In this document: piece after piece, positions 1 to 11,229 of the stretch
Numbering within the stretch: position 1 is the first letter of the stretch
Layout of the letters: each line of letters starts with the position of its first letter
Assembly (NCBI RefSeq): GCF_964340395.1
Contig: NC_135566.1
Location: 13,677,501 to 13,695,000 of the forward strand
From: Glandiceps talaboti
Taxonomy: Eukaryota > Hemichordata > Enteropneusta > Spengelidae
Length of the DNA stretch: 17,500 bases
Reading direction: 5' to 3'
The notes under the pieces: generated by a model
Database searches by the model: none
What the model saw: only the letters and a program-made list of their open reading frames with translations
Told to the model about the DNA's origin: nothing
Translations under genes and position numbers: made by a program

Positions 1-2227
1 CCATATAGATAACCTTTCATAAAGAATAGAATATTATTAAGATAGACGTTTTTGTGTGTGTGAACCAGTCTGAGATTTCTTCGTTCGTGTTCACCTACAA
101 ATGTATGTCATTCAAAACGACTTCACACTTCACTTACTCATTTCATCGAAATTTACTCTTTCATATGCGATTGATATTGAATAATAGATGCTTTTAGCCA
201 GGACCTTAATTAGGTTGACATTCAATTACAATGACAAGGGAAGAGTACTGATCACTTTATGCTTTAGACAAGAAGAGGCATGTAAACACTCGGGACGTAT
301 ATTGATAAAAACAACCTCTAAAAGTGTAGTTATACAAGAATATAAAACCTACATAAATGGGTACACTTACAAGGATATGTCAGACAATGAGTAGATGTCA
401 AACCTTAGAAGAAATGGCTGATGTAATGAAAGTAAAACCGAACATTTTTAACTAAGTCTTGTTATTTCTTTTAATCTGCGTTTTCAATCATTCGAACTGC
501 ATCCCGGTGAAGTTGTAAACAAAAGAGTCTAAGATAATATTCTTACAGAGTGCAGTGAAGATTTACAAAATATAAAATGCAATCAAGCGTTACATACCTT
601 AGATAGGAAACACTTTTACTATGCATATGAAGAATACTTGTTACGCTCCATTAAGCTGATGTGTTATGGACAATGTTGTTGTCAGTGTACATTCTTGCTA
701 TCGCAACCGATTCTGTATTAACGGTTAACACATCTTCGAACGACGGTCTAGACTGGTGACTCTGTTTCTCTCTATTTATATGTTCACTGTACGTATCCAA
801 CTTATAAATCGCAGGAAACAGCTATATCCTAGAGGCACCCTTAGTCGTGACGTCAGCCCTCCCGTAGCGTTGTGTTCCCATCACTTGATAAAACGATAAT
901 AATACATTTTCCTGACAATCATTTAAGTCTGTATGCAAGCCAGGACTAGTAAAATTCGTACAGCTAGGGTTAAGGAATATTCGCAAGCAAGGATATTCCG
1001 ATCCGAATGTATCTGCTCCATTCATATGCAACATAATTCTGTGCACGAAGACGTTGGCATTTGGCATTTATGCTGCTGACTTAGTACCTCGTACACAATT
1101 TACACAGTAATACATTATCTAGGAAAATAATATCATTTTGAAAAGGTTAGCAGAAAACATACACAAACCAGCTGAGTGCAAAACGAATGAAAAGTATATA
1201 TGTCCGTGCATTATTGTGTCCATGTTTAGTGTAGGCGTCCAACACCAAAGCCATGTATAAAATTCCAATCGAAGAGCTGGAAAATGTAAAACGATAGCAA
1301 CATTACAACAACCATAGCTAAAATGTCAATCATGACAGTACGTAGCTGCGGCAATACCTCTGGCATTAGAGCTAACTCTCAATTTTATCTCTGGCGTGGG
1401 TCTAAAAATTGAAGTAAACGTATTTTGTTACATACAGCTGCAATCGAAAATGATGTCTGTCAGTGAAAAGTAAGGTTCGTTATACTCCTCTCTACTTACT
1501 CTCATTAGACAAGTAAGACAGACAATCATGAAATGATTGCTCTTTATCTAATCCATTAAAACCGTATTTTTTACCTATAATACTCATCATATATACATAA
1601 ATGATCTCTCCTTCCAGTCATAATCTAGACTTTATTTCTTGGCAAACGAAGAGTTGACATAATTTAAAATACGAATGATTAAAATACACATATCTGAAGC
1701 GACATGTAGAAGCCTTGCAAAATAATTGATTTTGTTTGACGTTATATACAAGTTGTAAAAGGATCTTCAAAGCAATAAAGTGCAAATCAACACCAAGAGT
1801 CGCCCTAATCTTTCCCTACGTACACCTTATTGAAAGGTCAATTTAATGTTCAGGTTTTCTCGGTTATACGTGTGCACATTAGATTTGATTTGTTACATGT
1901 CTACGTGTTTCTGATGTAACATAAAATATCGGAACAATACACCACATTACTATGAGTTAGGTTGGATTGATATGCAATTGTGTGTTCTTGGTCGGCATGG
2001 AAACAGACAGTGGTGTACGTGTTCTAACCTTCATAGTGTTTTAATCAGACACGGTTTCTTTTAAATTGACAAGAATACATGTAATGGTCTTGAAGGCAAT
2101 GCGCCGTTTATTTGATTTCACAATATTTGCTCTATATATTATGCAGAAATCATGTGTATCGATGAGTTAATGTTATTGAATTATTCAATTGACATTAATA
2201 TATTGACAGGTTTAAAGTAAGATAAAA
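1..2227. other. Non-coding AT-rich DNA, no gene seen
   Basis: I found no gene in this stretch. Open frames are short and frequently interrupted on both strands. The longest, on the minus strand at 822-1067, has no family motif and no upstream or downstream gene signals. A perfect cAMP-response-element palindrome, TGACGTCA, lies at 848-855. An isolated 8-bp match is weak evidence of function. No tRNA-like, rRNA-like or transposon end sequence was recognised. Confidence 0.5.
848..855. promoter_or_regulatory. Perfect CRE palindrome (TGACGTCA)
   Basis: The sequence is an exact TGACGTCA, the consensus full site for CREB/ATF bZIP factors. No promoter or gene is recognised next to it. It may be a chance match, so only the motif itself is claimed. 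Confidence 0.2.
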
Positions 2228-2253
2228 AATAAACATTTATAAAAAAAAAAAAA
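2228..2253 (+). other. AATAAA followed by a 13-nt A tract; possible retroposed tail
   Basis: An AATAAA hexamer at 2228-2233 is followed after seven bases by thirteen A residues at 2241-2253. A polyadenylation signal just before a templated A run is what a retrocopied mRNA or LINE 3' end leaves behind. No coding relic or target-site duplication was recognised upstream, so a chance A-rich run is equally possible. Confidence 0.25.
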
Positions 2254-3645
2254 TTCAAAAATGTTGTGGTGAAATACGGTAGAATACATATTGATGCCAT
2301 CAGTAATAGTATCATCTAGAATGTCTGCCAAAAGTTGAATGTCTATGCATCTTTGAATTTAATCATTCATGGATGTCTGGTAGTTTGAACATACTTTCAG
2401 CGTACAACTGATATGAATTAATGGTAGCAAGGTATATGTATAAGCTAGTTATTTCATATGCATTTTTCACATCATTTCGTATTATGCTACATGGATAATT
2501 GTTTAACATTGGCGACTAAATCAAATCTTAATATCGTTCTTCATTATATAGCAAGTATCATCGCATAATTATATAAAACAACACATCTGTAAATGTATGA
2601 ATGGTCACGATTTAAATACTGTGAACGTAATTGTGTTTTGAATTTAAAGTTATCTTGTTTATTTAGCTAAGAACACTTTTTGGTCAAAATAAACCAGTGT
2701 TGATATGGCTTCTTCTCTTGAATCTGTAAAGTCTGAGTAATTACATGTTATAAAGGAAGATTTATTTATCGAAAAAAATCCACACATTAACTTACAAATT
2801 GTTGTATCAATAAACATACATTAATTATTCATCAACCAAATAATATGTGGCGCCAAAATGTTAAGTATTGTAAGTCAACTAAGCCAACTAAATTTTTTCC
2901 GTACAACACTCATATCATATAAGCGAAGAAAGTAAAACATTTCATTGTTCAGCCATTGCTGCAGAATAAAGACAGATGAATGCATTGGTTTAGAAAGGAA
3001 AGTGGTGTTAACTCAATCTTAAATTGAACCAATCAGTGTAAAATCACTTTTCCAATCATTCAAACCAACAATAAATCATCCCGTCACATAACAAATAACT
3101 ATATTAGACACTCGTTATTCTTCATAAACGAAGGAAACATTGCAAAAACTGAATAACCAAGTGAATACCTGAATACAACGATTATAATATAATCATTGAC
3201 CGTTAATGGTTGACAAATCACACATTTAAGTCATTATTGAAAGCTTTGAACCTTAACAACGCAATATTATGATAAATAAACCATTTAAAACAATAATCCA
3301 GGTTTATAATTTTTTAACTATTGGTTAAAGTGCTTAAGAACAGATAGAATAAAACTAGAAATTGAAACGGATGTAATCCATAGAAAGGCGGCTTCATTAC
3401 CCATGCTGCTGACGTTGAAGTACGTTATAATGTAAGAGTACGTGCTTGGTAACCTCAGTAAACATTAACATCAACTCTTCAAGGAAATTAGTTTTTACTC
3501 ACTTCGTAACACGATTTCATACAGCTATCAAAGAAAAAAAACATACTGATTTACCGATTTTTTTATGCAAACTGTCCAGTCTGAAACCAAAGTTTCGGAG
3601 TTACGTGAAATCAATCTTCTGCAAACTTAAAGTAATATAGAATTT
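2254..3645. other. Non-coding AT-rich DNA, no gene seen
   Basis: The stretch is strongly AT-rich with dense stops in all frames. The open frame at 3446-3640 (+) does not start with ATG, is Lys/Ser/Phe-rich as AT-rich noise tends to be, and shows no motif. No repeat structure longer than short A/T runs was noticed. Confidence 0.5.
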
Positions 3646-3649
3646 TAAA

Positions 3650-3960
3650 CGAACGATTCATTTGAAGAAGGGATTTGACCCAGCCACCATACTAGCCCAC
3701 TTTCAAAGCTGAAATTCTACTTCTGTTCAGAGATGACTTCACAGTTCTCTACACTTTTAATATCTTAGCTACATGTCTCAGACTGTATCTTTTAATGTGA
3801 CACGAAGTGATTCTTGTCCATTTAGTGTTTGTGTGCCTCAGGGGTCCATTGTAAGCCACTTAGGTCGTCAATCTTTTACGATAAAATGTAGACATTACCT
3901 CAAAATCAACCTTAATCATACTCGGAACTCATTTCATTGTAAGTGTTTTATCTTTGTCGT
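3650..3960 (+). pseudogene. Decayed non-LTR retrotransposon reverse-transcriptase fragment
   Basis: Read in the frame of the ATG at 3773, this looks like a relic of the fingers/palm region of a CR1/L2-like LINE reverse transcriptase. Around 3662-3679 the frame reads LKKGFD, where LINEs have the catalytic block L-x-x-A-F-D. Thirty residues later comes YLS (3761-3769), then SQTVSFNV, where LINEs typically have YLS followed by a short linker and a beta-strand ending in N-G. The diagnostic V-P-Q-G-S follows (PQGS at 3836-3847), then FTI (3875-3883) and FHC (3932-3940), close to the usual spacing before the YADD block. The YADD block is not visible. Three in-frame stops (3710-3712, 3734-3736, 3758-3760) and many substitutions show it is dead. 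The family placement comes from my memory of the motif order, not an alignment. The match is best for 3761-3850 and weaker on either side. Confidence 0.55.
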
Positions 3961-4092
3961 TGTACAGTCAGATAGCGTGTTTTGTGTTTGTGTCTGTGTA
4001 TTTCAATGTAAAATTATGTATACTTTAGATTGATTGGTAAAAATATACAGATGCAGACAAGACATACACAATGAGCGAAAGCGAAGGCCAGA

Positions 4093-4313
<221 letters not shown>

Positions 4314-5900
4314 GCGCACACACAGAGACAGTGGGTGTGTATTTGCATTAATGTGACCATCATAGTGTAGATCTTTAATAATTCGTCTCGCGAAGAAATC
4401 AGCGTTGATTAATATCCGCATACCATCGTTGACTCATCCATACGAAATATTCAAAATCCCGTTACAATCCAAATCAGAGTTCTTTCCGATACATTTCTGT
4501 TCGTTATTTCCACTACTGATAAGAAACAAAACTTATGACAAGTTTACTTCTTTTAATGAATTTAAGGTAAAACCAAGTACAAAATGTTGCCTTCCAAAAA
4601 AATAAGAACACGTGCGCTATTCAAAATGAAATAGTTATTCAGCAGAGCATGAGTATCTGATATATGTGTAAAAAATCAATGGTTGCATAAACGCAATTTC
4701 AATTTCTTGACAGATCTTGCAAGCGCTTGGATACAATTTGTAAAAGAACCTCCTCTTCAAATTTTCCTCTTCGATGACCTCGGATCTCATACATCATAAA
4801 CTGATTAAAACGCATTGAACCATAGGTAAGGGTGATTTCTGCAGTCATATATAAAATATCAAATGCCACCACTCAACCATTATTTTCCAAATAGAGGTTT
4901 ACTACCATAGAGTTAGAAAAGTATATTTGGTGGAAAAGTGACATTCACCACGTCACGCACCTTTACAATACGCGTACTGTACGACGCATTTACCGTACTA
5001 CAAGGCCGTGCTTGTTTCACCATACACAATAATTTCATACTCATGTAATTGAATGGAGTGTTATAAAGTGTGTAGTGGTCTATGTTGAATGGAATATTTG
5101 GGTCAATGTCCTTATTGACAAAATTCTCAATCTTCAAAGACTTCAACCATAACTAATATTGTTGCAATGACGTAAATGGCACCAAAGCTTGTCGAATTAG
5201 CGGAAATGCTTTTGGGCTGACGAGAATAAAAATACCGTAGGAATTGATTGTCCGGTCATGCATATTGATATAATTTGTTATTATTGTGTACATCTGCAAT
5301 CAACTTAATTGTGGTTATATATATATATATAATCAAGTAAGATGCTCAGCAGGAGCTATTACACATTGTTTCACGCTGTTGCGATCATCAGACGACTAAC
5401 AGTATAGTTCTATGAAGTTCAAAAATGTGTTGACAGCTCTGTACAGCTGTGGTATATCTTTATGTTATTAGTGGGGGATTATCTGTGGTTGTTTGCATGA
5501 CGGTTTTGAAAATGTTATCTGTTAAACCGATATATGTTTGTTGTTTGCTGCTATCGTCCGTCGACCGTCTTGATATTAGCACTGTATACGATGTTACTAG
5601 ATAGGTACTTTCCTCCTTCCGTCTTTCCACAGGAATCAGTCAGAAACAGATCAAAGTAGTTACATTGGTTGGACATTAAAAAAAAATTTCATTAGAACAA
5701 TATAAGAGAAGAGTATGATTCATGGACTAATTTTGATGACCATCACAAGACATTAATTGTTTATGACCCAGATGGCATTACATAGCGTTCAAAGAAATGA
5801 GAATGATAGAGACCCTGATGACTGTAATTAGAATTGCTATAACTGATTTTTTAAATGTCAAACGATATGCATTTTGACAGGAATTTAATCTACCACATAC
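4314..5900. other. Non-coding DNA, no gene seen
   Basis: No coding sequence is supported. Short open frames at 4405-4605 (+) and 4913-5146 (-) have no recognisable domain and no flanking splice or polyadenylation context. A (TA)n run at about 5318-5331 sits inside an imperfect AT-rich inverted repeat at roughly 5302-5341. Nothing else structured was noticed. Confidence 0.45.
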
Positions 5901-5907
5901 CATTACA

Positions 5908-5947
5908 TGTAAACTCTCTATTTTATCGGTTCTTTTGAGAGTTTACA
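5908..5947. repeat. Perfect 11-bp inverted repeat with 18-nt spacer
   Basis: The left arm TGTAAACTCTC (5908-5918) and right arm GAGAGTTTACA (5937-5947) are exact reverse complements around an 18-nt spacer. The pairing stops abruptly at both outer ends. It could be a hairpin, the ends of a tiny deleted element, or a palindrome arising by chance. No TA or other duplication clearly flanks it. Confidence 0.6.
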
Positions 5948-5949
5948 GG

Positions 5950-7065
5950 GCATGTCGACCATTTAAAGATCGTTTTAAAGTATTTACCTTTAATGACAGG
6001 GATACATTGCCTCATTTATTGTCTTTGAGCTGTGATTGTGGATAACAAAATTGTCGAATGTTACCGTTGGGGTCCATTTTAAATTGTTTCCCGTCTCTCA
6101 CTATTTTGTGAATAAAGATCTTCAGGAGTTTTATAATAGACTTGTGTGTTGACAACTGTAGTTTTAATGTACCCGGAGGAAGTGAAATTTGTCATGGAAT
6201 TATAGCCTTGATTTTCTAGATAACGTCGTTTTCGTGACAAACGTATCCTTCAAGCTTAAAGTTCACTTACTATGATGATATTCATATTGGAAGAAAGATG
6301 ACCAGAAAACGACCAAATTAAGCAATTGCAAAAAATGAATAGAAAGTAAATAAACGAAACGAAAATAAACACGTAATTTCTTTCCTTACCGATCTGAAAA
6401 TTCTCGTCTGACTTTAGTAGCGCATTCAGCATAGAAACATACCAAAGTAGCAACCTAAGTATGCATCTATATAACTTATTCCCTTATCAACACTTGACTG
6501 GGTTCTTTCGGTTGATGACAGAGCGTGTATAGTAATGAACCGGAAATTAAGGACGACAGTACCATGTAGACATTATCCATCTTAAATGTCTTTACCAATA
6601 CCTAGTTTATTCTGAGGTGAACTAAGGTAAATAATATATGGTGTCCTACTATTTCATGAACAGAGATAACAAGGTCGCATCATACCTTAGCACTTAAAGA
6701 TACACAAGCAGCTGAGTTTATAGAGTGTTGTGTCGAGTTAAATTACTTAATTAATATTTAAACTTATTTTAGGATAATGTTAAGGCCGATGCATTCTCTC
6801 TATGAGGTTACACTTTGTGTTCTGACATTGTTAGCTGATTATATAGTAGGGAGTTCATATACATTATTGATGCGTATAATAAACAGATGGTTCATAAGTG
6901 CTATCCTTATACCAGGTTTAAGTTCAGTCAATTGCAAGTTATGGTTAAGTATTGAGTAACTTTTAATATACCAAAACAAATACACCCCAAAAACATATAA
7001 ACCATATTGTGCCCCTTTAGTATAACAATATATTGTATTAAAAATTTAGCATACATTTATCAGAA
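5950..7065. other. Non-coding DNA, no confident gene
   Basis: No gene is supported. One stretch at about 5938-6042 (+) stays open and reads with a protein-like composition (for example CRPFKDRFKVF, then ending CDCG before a stop). I recognise no family, and it could be chance or a dead exon. Open frames at 6256-6453 (-) and 6777-6959 (+) are short and hydrophobic, as expected from T-rich DNA. Confidence 0.4.
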
Positions 7066-7067
7066 TA

Positions 7068-7118
7068 AGGGGTGAGATCAATAGTGTAATATAGGATAAA
7101 AAACACTGAATTGTTTTA
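7068..7118 (+). repeat. Left terminal inverted repeat of the MITE
   Basis: This arm begins just after TA at 7066-7067 and contains GAGATCAA and TAGGATAAAAAA. It pairs with the right arm at 7446-7496. One or two indels near the tip and in the A run are needed for alignment. Confidence 0.7.
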
Positions 7119-7445
7119 TTAAGGCCTCAGACCCCCACTACATCCCTATCCCCTTCTAACTAAATTGGCCAAAATTGAAAATTTTCAGACAGCAAAATCA
7201 ATTTCAAATCAGGATGTAGTAATATGTCGTGCTATGAATACAAAGCCAGCATATACCTTTGTTGACACTGTACTTTATTTTAGTGCCATACATTTACTGT
7301 AGCAAAAATTCTTCTATTTCTTCATTTGACAACATTTTTTTAAAAGAAATATTTGCATTCAAGGGTACAAACAGTTCCATTCAAAATAAAATCGATTTTG
7401 TAGGATGAGAACTAAAATGGCTTAAACCCCCTCACCTCCCCCCCG

Positions 7446-7496
7446 TAAATGAATTTAGTTTTTTTTTATCCTACATTGAACTTTTGATCTCGCCTG
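7446..7496 (-). repeat. Right terminal inverted repeat of the MITE
   Basis: The reverse complement starts CAGGCGAGATCAAAAG and continues into TAGGATAAAAAAAAA, matching the left arm. TA follows directly at 7497-7498. The CAG start resembles tips of Tc1/mariner-type elements; this is general family knowledge, not a database hit. Confidence 0.7.
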
Positions 7497-7499
7497 TAA

Positions 7500-8424
7500 A
7501 GGTATAAATATTAACAACTACTATCTCACAAAGCTTTAAGGTTTCCTATCGTGATGGCGCAATATAAAATGGGCAACCGAAAGCAGGTGGACGATGTAGA
7601 AGTATTGTACGGGTAGATTTGTATAATTCTGTTTGTGGTAACCATTACTGACATCAATAATAGTAACTTAACATGAAAGAACACCTGAAAAGGGTAGTGT
7701 AATGCATGCATGACTGTAAAAGTCATTATAAAAGAATTAACAGCATATTTTTTTGTTCGTGCATTTGAATATAGTCAACTATATGCTGCTGTCCTCTGTC
7801 ACAATTTCAAGTGACACATTAATCCTATCAGTTATTCTGCATACAACCGGTATGCCGGTCCTTCCTTCCATCTATATGCACTGTGCAGTTTCACACTTTT
7901 CTCACAATTCTTTACAAATGGGAATGGTATTACCACAGAATGCTATACGTACAGTTGTCGTACGTAACTGACAAGGTAGAACGTTTCAGGAGAACGTATC
8001 ATTCGTACGTCCCTTGGCGTTCTTCTATGTACCATTCGAAGACATAGTACTATTCCCAGGCAGAACTAGGTCAACACAAGTCGTGATTGATTACAAACTA
8101 ACAGAAGACGTAAAAGATTCGTCCTGTCTTCTTCAATCTAACTATGTATGTATTAACTTCAGCACTAATAAGGCTTTTGGTTTTGAAACTTTGATATCTC
8201 TAGGGCTATTGCATTTGAAGCAGTGAACTGGAAGTTAGTTACACCATTATATTGATTGTGATTGGTTTGTGGTGTCCGTGATCATCAAAGCTGATTCCAC
8301 TATTATGCTCAGTGCACCTAAAGTGCAAATGTACTATTCTTTAAGCCAAAGATAAAAGCTTGACTTCTTCAAACCCCATTGTATATTCAATAAACATTAC
8401 ATATTTGGGTAGTGTGATTCTGAC
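7500..8424. other. Non-coding DNA, no gene seen
   Basis: Open frames at 7753-7971 and 8014-8226 (+) have no recognisable domain and do not begin with ATG, and no splice-site pair obviously links them. A 7-bp inverted repeat TACGTAC/GTACGTA with a 7-nt spacer lies at about 7946-7966. No other structure was noticed. Confidence 0.4.
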
Positions 8425-8538
8425 GTATTTACTTGTTTGCTTGCTTTTTTACTTACTTAGTCACTCACTTATTTACCCACTTACTCAATTACTTATTTAC
8501 TTCCTACTTATTTATTTATTTATTTACTTATTTATTTT
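8425..8538 (+). repeat. Degenerate (TTAC/TTAT)n tetranucleotide repeat
   Basis: An imperfect T-rich tetranucleotide array mixes TTAC, TTAT and TCAC units and ends in a cleaner (TTTA)n run at about 8510-8538. The frequent substitutions suggest an old, decaying microsatellite. Leu/Tyr-rich open frames across it are products of the repeat. Confidence 0.85.
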
Positions 8539-8539
8539 G

Positions 8540-9930
8540 GAGGATATTGAGAATCATGAAAGTTATTATTTGCAAACATTTCATTATCATATTATTTCTT
8601 CAAATTATTTTCTTGTTTCAACTTCAGATTATGCAAGCCTTCCATATTCAATTTGTTTCATGTGACAATTTAGTGTGGTGAAACTAAGTGTCCAAAGATA
8701 AATACCGCTTTCGATTGTCTCAGAACAGAAGTTGATGCCGATTGCCTTTATCAATTTCATGAAATATCATTACTTATCAAACAAAGCTATAAAATATTGA
8801 AAAGCACCAATTTAATATATTGCTCCATTGCCTGTCATGTTTGTTTCAACTCAATTGTTGTGTTGAAAATGATTCTGTCAATACTGCAAATATTACTATT
8901 TCATAAAGACAGAGCTTTTTGTCAACATTCATGCTTTTTGACTGATCAAATCTATGCAAAAAGGAATTCTTGCCTTAGGTTATATCATTTTGAAAGTGTA
9001 ACTTCCCGAGTGGTATCACGATAAAATGGTAAGAAGTAAATTCTGTTAACATGATTCCAAGAGAATATTGCGATGCAATTCAGGGCTTACAAACACGCCA
9101 ATGACTTTGTTTATTCTGTTGTTTATAAAACGGAATCTTGAATTTTCCGCAAGGTTCTTCAATGAGGATTGTAAATTGGAAACTTTCTCCAAGTGCTGAA
9201 ATATAGTAAATGATATTAATTTTCTGATATAGTTATTCGTTAAATATTAATGTTGATATCACTGAAAAACGAGCCCGAAGCAAAATGTAATTGGAATATC
9301 TTTTTTTGACATCTTCTAGTGTGAATCATAAGATGTTTTAATAGAACAACCCTACAACTGTTATTTCATGGAGGATGTGTCTTTGATTAATATTTAACAG
9401 GTGAACTATGCCTTTAGCTCTTTCACAGCTTGTGGACACAAAACAGTACAAGCCATGATCCAAAAATAAGCCCATTTTGGTGATGAAAAATCCATAAACC
9501 CCACTTGTTTTGTTCAGTGATATCCATAATGCAAATTCGTAACACTTAACTATTACGACTGTTATGGAGATGTGACACTGTCGTGAGCTATTGAACAGCA
9601 TCCGCAATTTGGGATAAATCAAGTAAAAATGGATGCCCTAAGAATCTAAAACTAACGCATAGATTTGTGTAGGCAGATATGCATTGCAAAAAGGTGTTGA
9701 CCTTTAAAAATCATTTCACTTCCAATAGTCTAAGAAAGTGTTATATAGTTTTATACTAGCCATTGACACAAATTTGCTTTAAATTGAAAACTATCAAAAA
9801 TGTACAGACAAAATATTTACTATGTCCGAATGCTTTATAGAGTATTAAGCCATATAGCATTCGATCCATAAACCTGAAAAGATTGTTATTGCGCTTTAAT
9901 GAAGTAGTCGACTTTTAATATTTGATGATC
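8540..9930. other. Non-coding DNA, no confident gene
   Basis: No gene is supported. The minus-strand frame at 9338-9622 is open for 94 codons but has no recognised domain. A short piece of it (around 9492-9529) resembles a piece of another minus-strand frame near 10078-10120, which is listed as a finding. No transposon ends or RNA genes were recognised. Confidence 0.4.
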
Positions 9931-9932
9931 CA

Positions 9933-10029
9933 AAATAGATAAATAAATAAATATTAATAAATAAATGAGAGAGTGAATAGTTGATAAATAAATGGATATA
10001 TCAATAACTGAACATATAGATAGATAAAT
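9933..10029 (+). repeat. Degenerate (AAAT)n / (GATA)n repeat
   Basis: Interrupted ATAAATAAATA runs alternate with GATA units, ending in ATAGATAGATAA. It is an imperfect AT-rich microsatellite. The Ile/Tyr/Ser-rich minus-strand translation across it reflects the repeat. Confidence 0.8.
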
Positions 10030-10752
10030 TCTACCGCTTTCAAAAGGAAAGGAAGCATAAAAATGATTCGTAATAAGACCATGTACCTCATGTGTTTTGT
10101 TTAATAGTATGTTTACCATGTCCTTGTTATGCGGCATGATTTGTATCAGCTCTATTTCCATGGTAACCAATTTTGAAAAGTGGACTATATGTTTATTGTA
10201 TTTAGCCCGATTATGTTTGAATGCTGTTGGTGGCAAAATCAGTGTCGTGTAAAAAGTTGAACATTCGTAATATTTCAAAGCACTGACGAAATACTTCCGA
10301 CATGGTTCGGTGTTTTAAGTTTTATATAGCAAAAATAGAAAATGCGGTTAAATTGCTTAGAATCTAGGAGTGCTTGAATTATATAAATCAATCAAAATAA
10401 TACTTTTTTAGAACATAAAGCCAGGAAAACGTAGGAGGGCCTTCATAGCTAACCAAACAGCCTTAGCACTGAGAAATTGGAATATTTGAATTAATAATAT
10501 TTACTTGTTTAGACCGACGTTATATCCCTAAAAGCTTTGCTATACAACTTACGACAACATCACACGATCACTGTAAACAGATGTCATATACAAGAATATT
10601 CAAATAATGGTTTTTGTGTTGCTTCACATTACGTTATCAAATTATCATAATAGACATTACTCATTTATCTAAATTACTCGCTGTAAGGTACTTAAATTAT
10701 CCTTCCAATCACTTTCTCATTATCTAATTACGTCCGAAGACGTCGCCATCAC
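10030..10752. other. Non-coding DNA, no gene seen
   Basis: The rest of the minus-strand open frame ending near 10278 lies here, with no recognised domain. From 10280 to 10740 the sequence is AT-rich with dense stops. A CACGTG E-box core overlaps the start of the GGT repeat at 10750-10755. Confidence 0.45.
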
Positions 10753-10802
10753 GTGGTGGTGGTGGTGGTGGTGGTGGTGGTGGTGGTGGTGGGGGTGGGG
10801 GT
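10753..10802 (+). repeat. (GGT)n trinucleotide repeat with a G-rich end
   Basis: About 38 nt of uninterrupted GTG/GGT repeat are followed by two five-G runs (GGGGGTGGGGG). The plus strand has many GG pairs spaced by single T residues and two longer G runs, so it has potential for two-tier G-quadruplexes. No coding frame is associated. Confidence 0.95.
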
Positions 10803-11072
10803 TAGCGGACAACGCAGGCTCTGGAATTTGTAAGAAATGACTATATATACACACATAGGTGGACTTTATGGTTGTATATTATCATTCGATGTTGTATTGT
10901 TTTGAATGCGTTAAAACAACACTCCTGATATATATATTCGGAGACTCAAATGTGTGTTTTATTCGCCTTTAGGAGACCTATGGATGTTGAAATTGTCACG
11001 ATTCAGTATTGCCTCAAGATGACAGAGTCATGTTTAGAACTATCCATGTCTCTGTCTGTCTGATTGTCAGGT
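10803..11072. other. Short non-coding spacer
   Basis: No gene is visible. The sequence includes a short (TA)n-like patch near 10930 and a few TCTG units at 11051-11061 that lead into the large microsatellite. Confidence 0.5.
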
Positions 11073-11160
11073 GTATGTATGTATGTATGTATGTATGTAT
11101 GTATGTATGTATGTATGTATGTATGTATGTATGTACGTACGTACGTACGTACGTACGTAC

Positions 11161-11227
<67 letters not shown>
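11073..11227 (+). repeat. Compound microsatellite (GTAT)n-(GTAC)n-(GT)32
   Basis: A (GTAT)n run fills 11073 to about 11132, a (GTAC)n run continues to 11160, and after GC an uninterrupted (GT)32 run spans 11163-11226. Neighbouring units differ by one base (GTAT to GTAC) or share the GT core. The GTAC block is self-complementary and can extrude cruciforms; the GT block can form Z-DNA. Cys/Val and His/Thr open frames across it on both strands are artefacts. Confidence 0.97.

Positions 11228-11229
<2 letters not shown>

Larger units (their letters stand above)
7066..7498. mobile_element. MITE-like non-autonomous DNA transposon (about 429 bp) with TA flanks
   Basis: The two ends are long imperfect terminal inverted repeats. 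Reading inward from GG at 7071 and from the complement of CC at 7494, 25 of the first 30 positions match (GGTGAGATCA against GGCGAGATCA, then a shared TAGGATAAAA block). Weaker similarity extends to about 7118 on the left and 7446 on the right. Each end is directly bordered by TA (7066-7067 and 7497-7498), as expected for the target duplication of Tc1/mariner-type elements. The interior has no open frame long enough for a transposase and is AT-rich with a few C-tracts, so the element would need a transposase supplied in trans. Arm divergence suggests an old insertion. The superfamily call is inference from the TA flank. Confidence 0.7.

Noticed and set aside
822-1067. 81-codon minus-strand open frame
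   Set aside because: It has no domain, no splice or polyadenylation context, and a length expected by chance.
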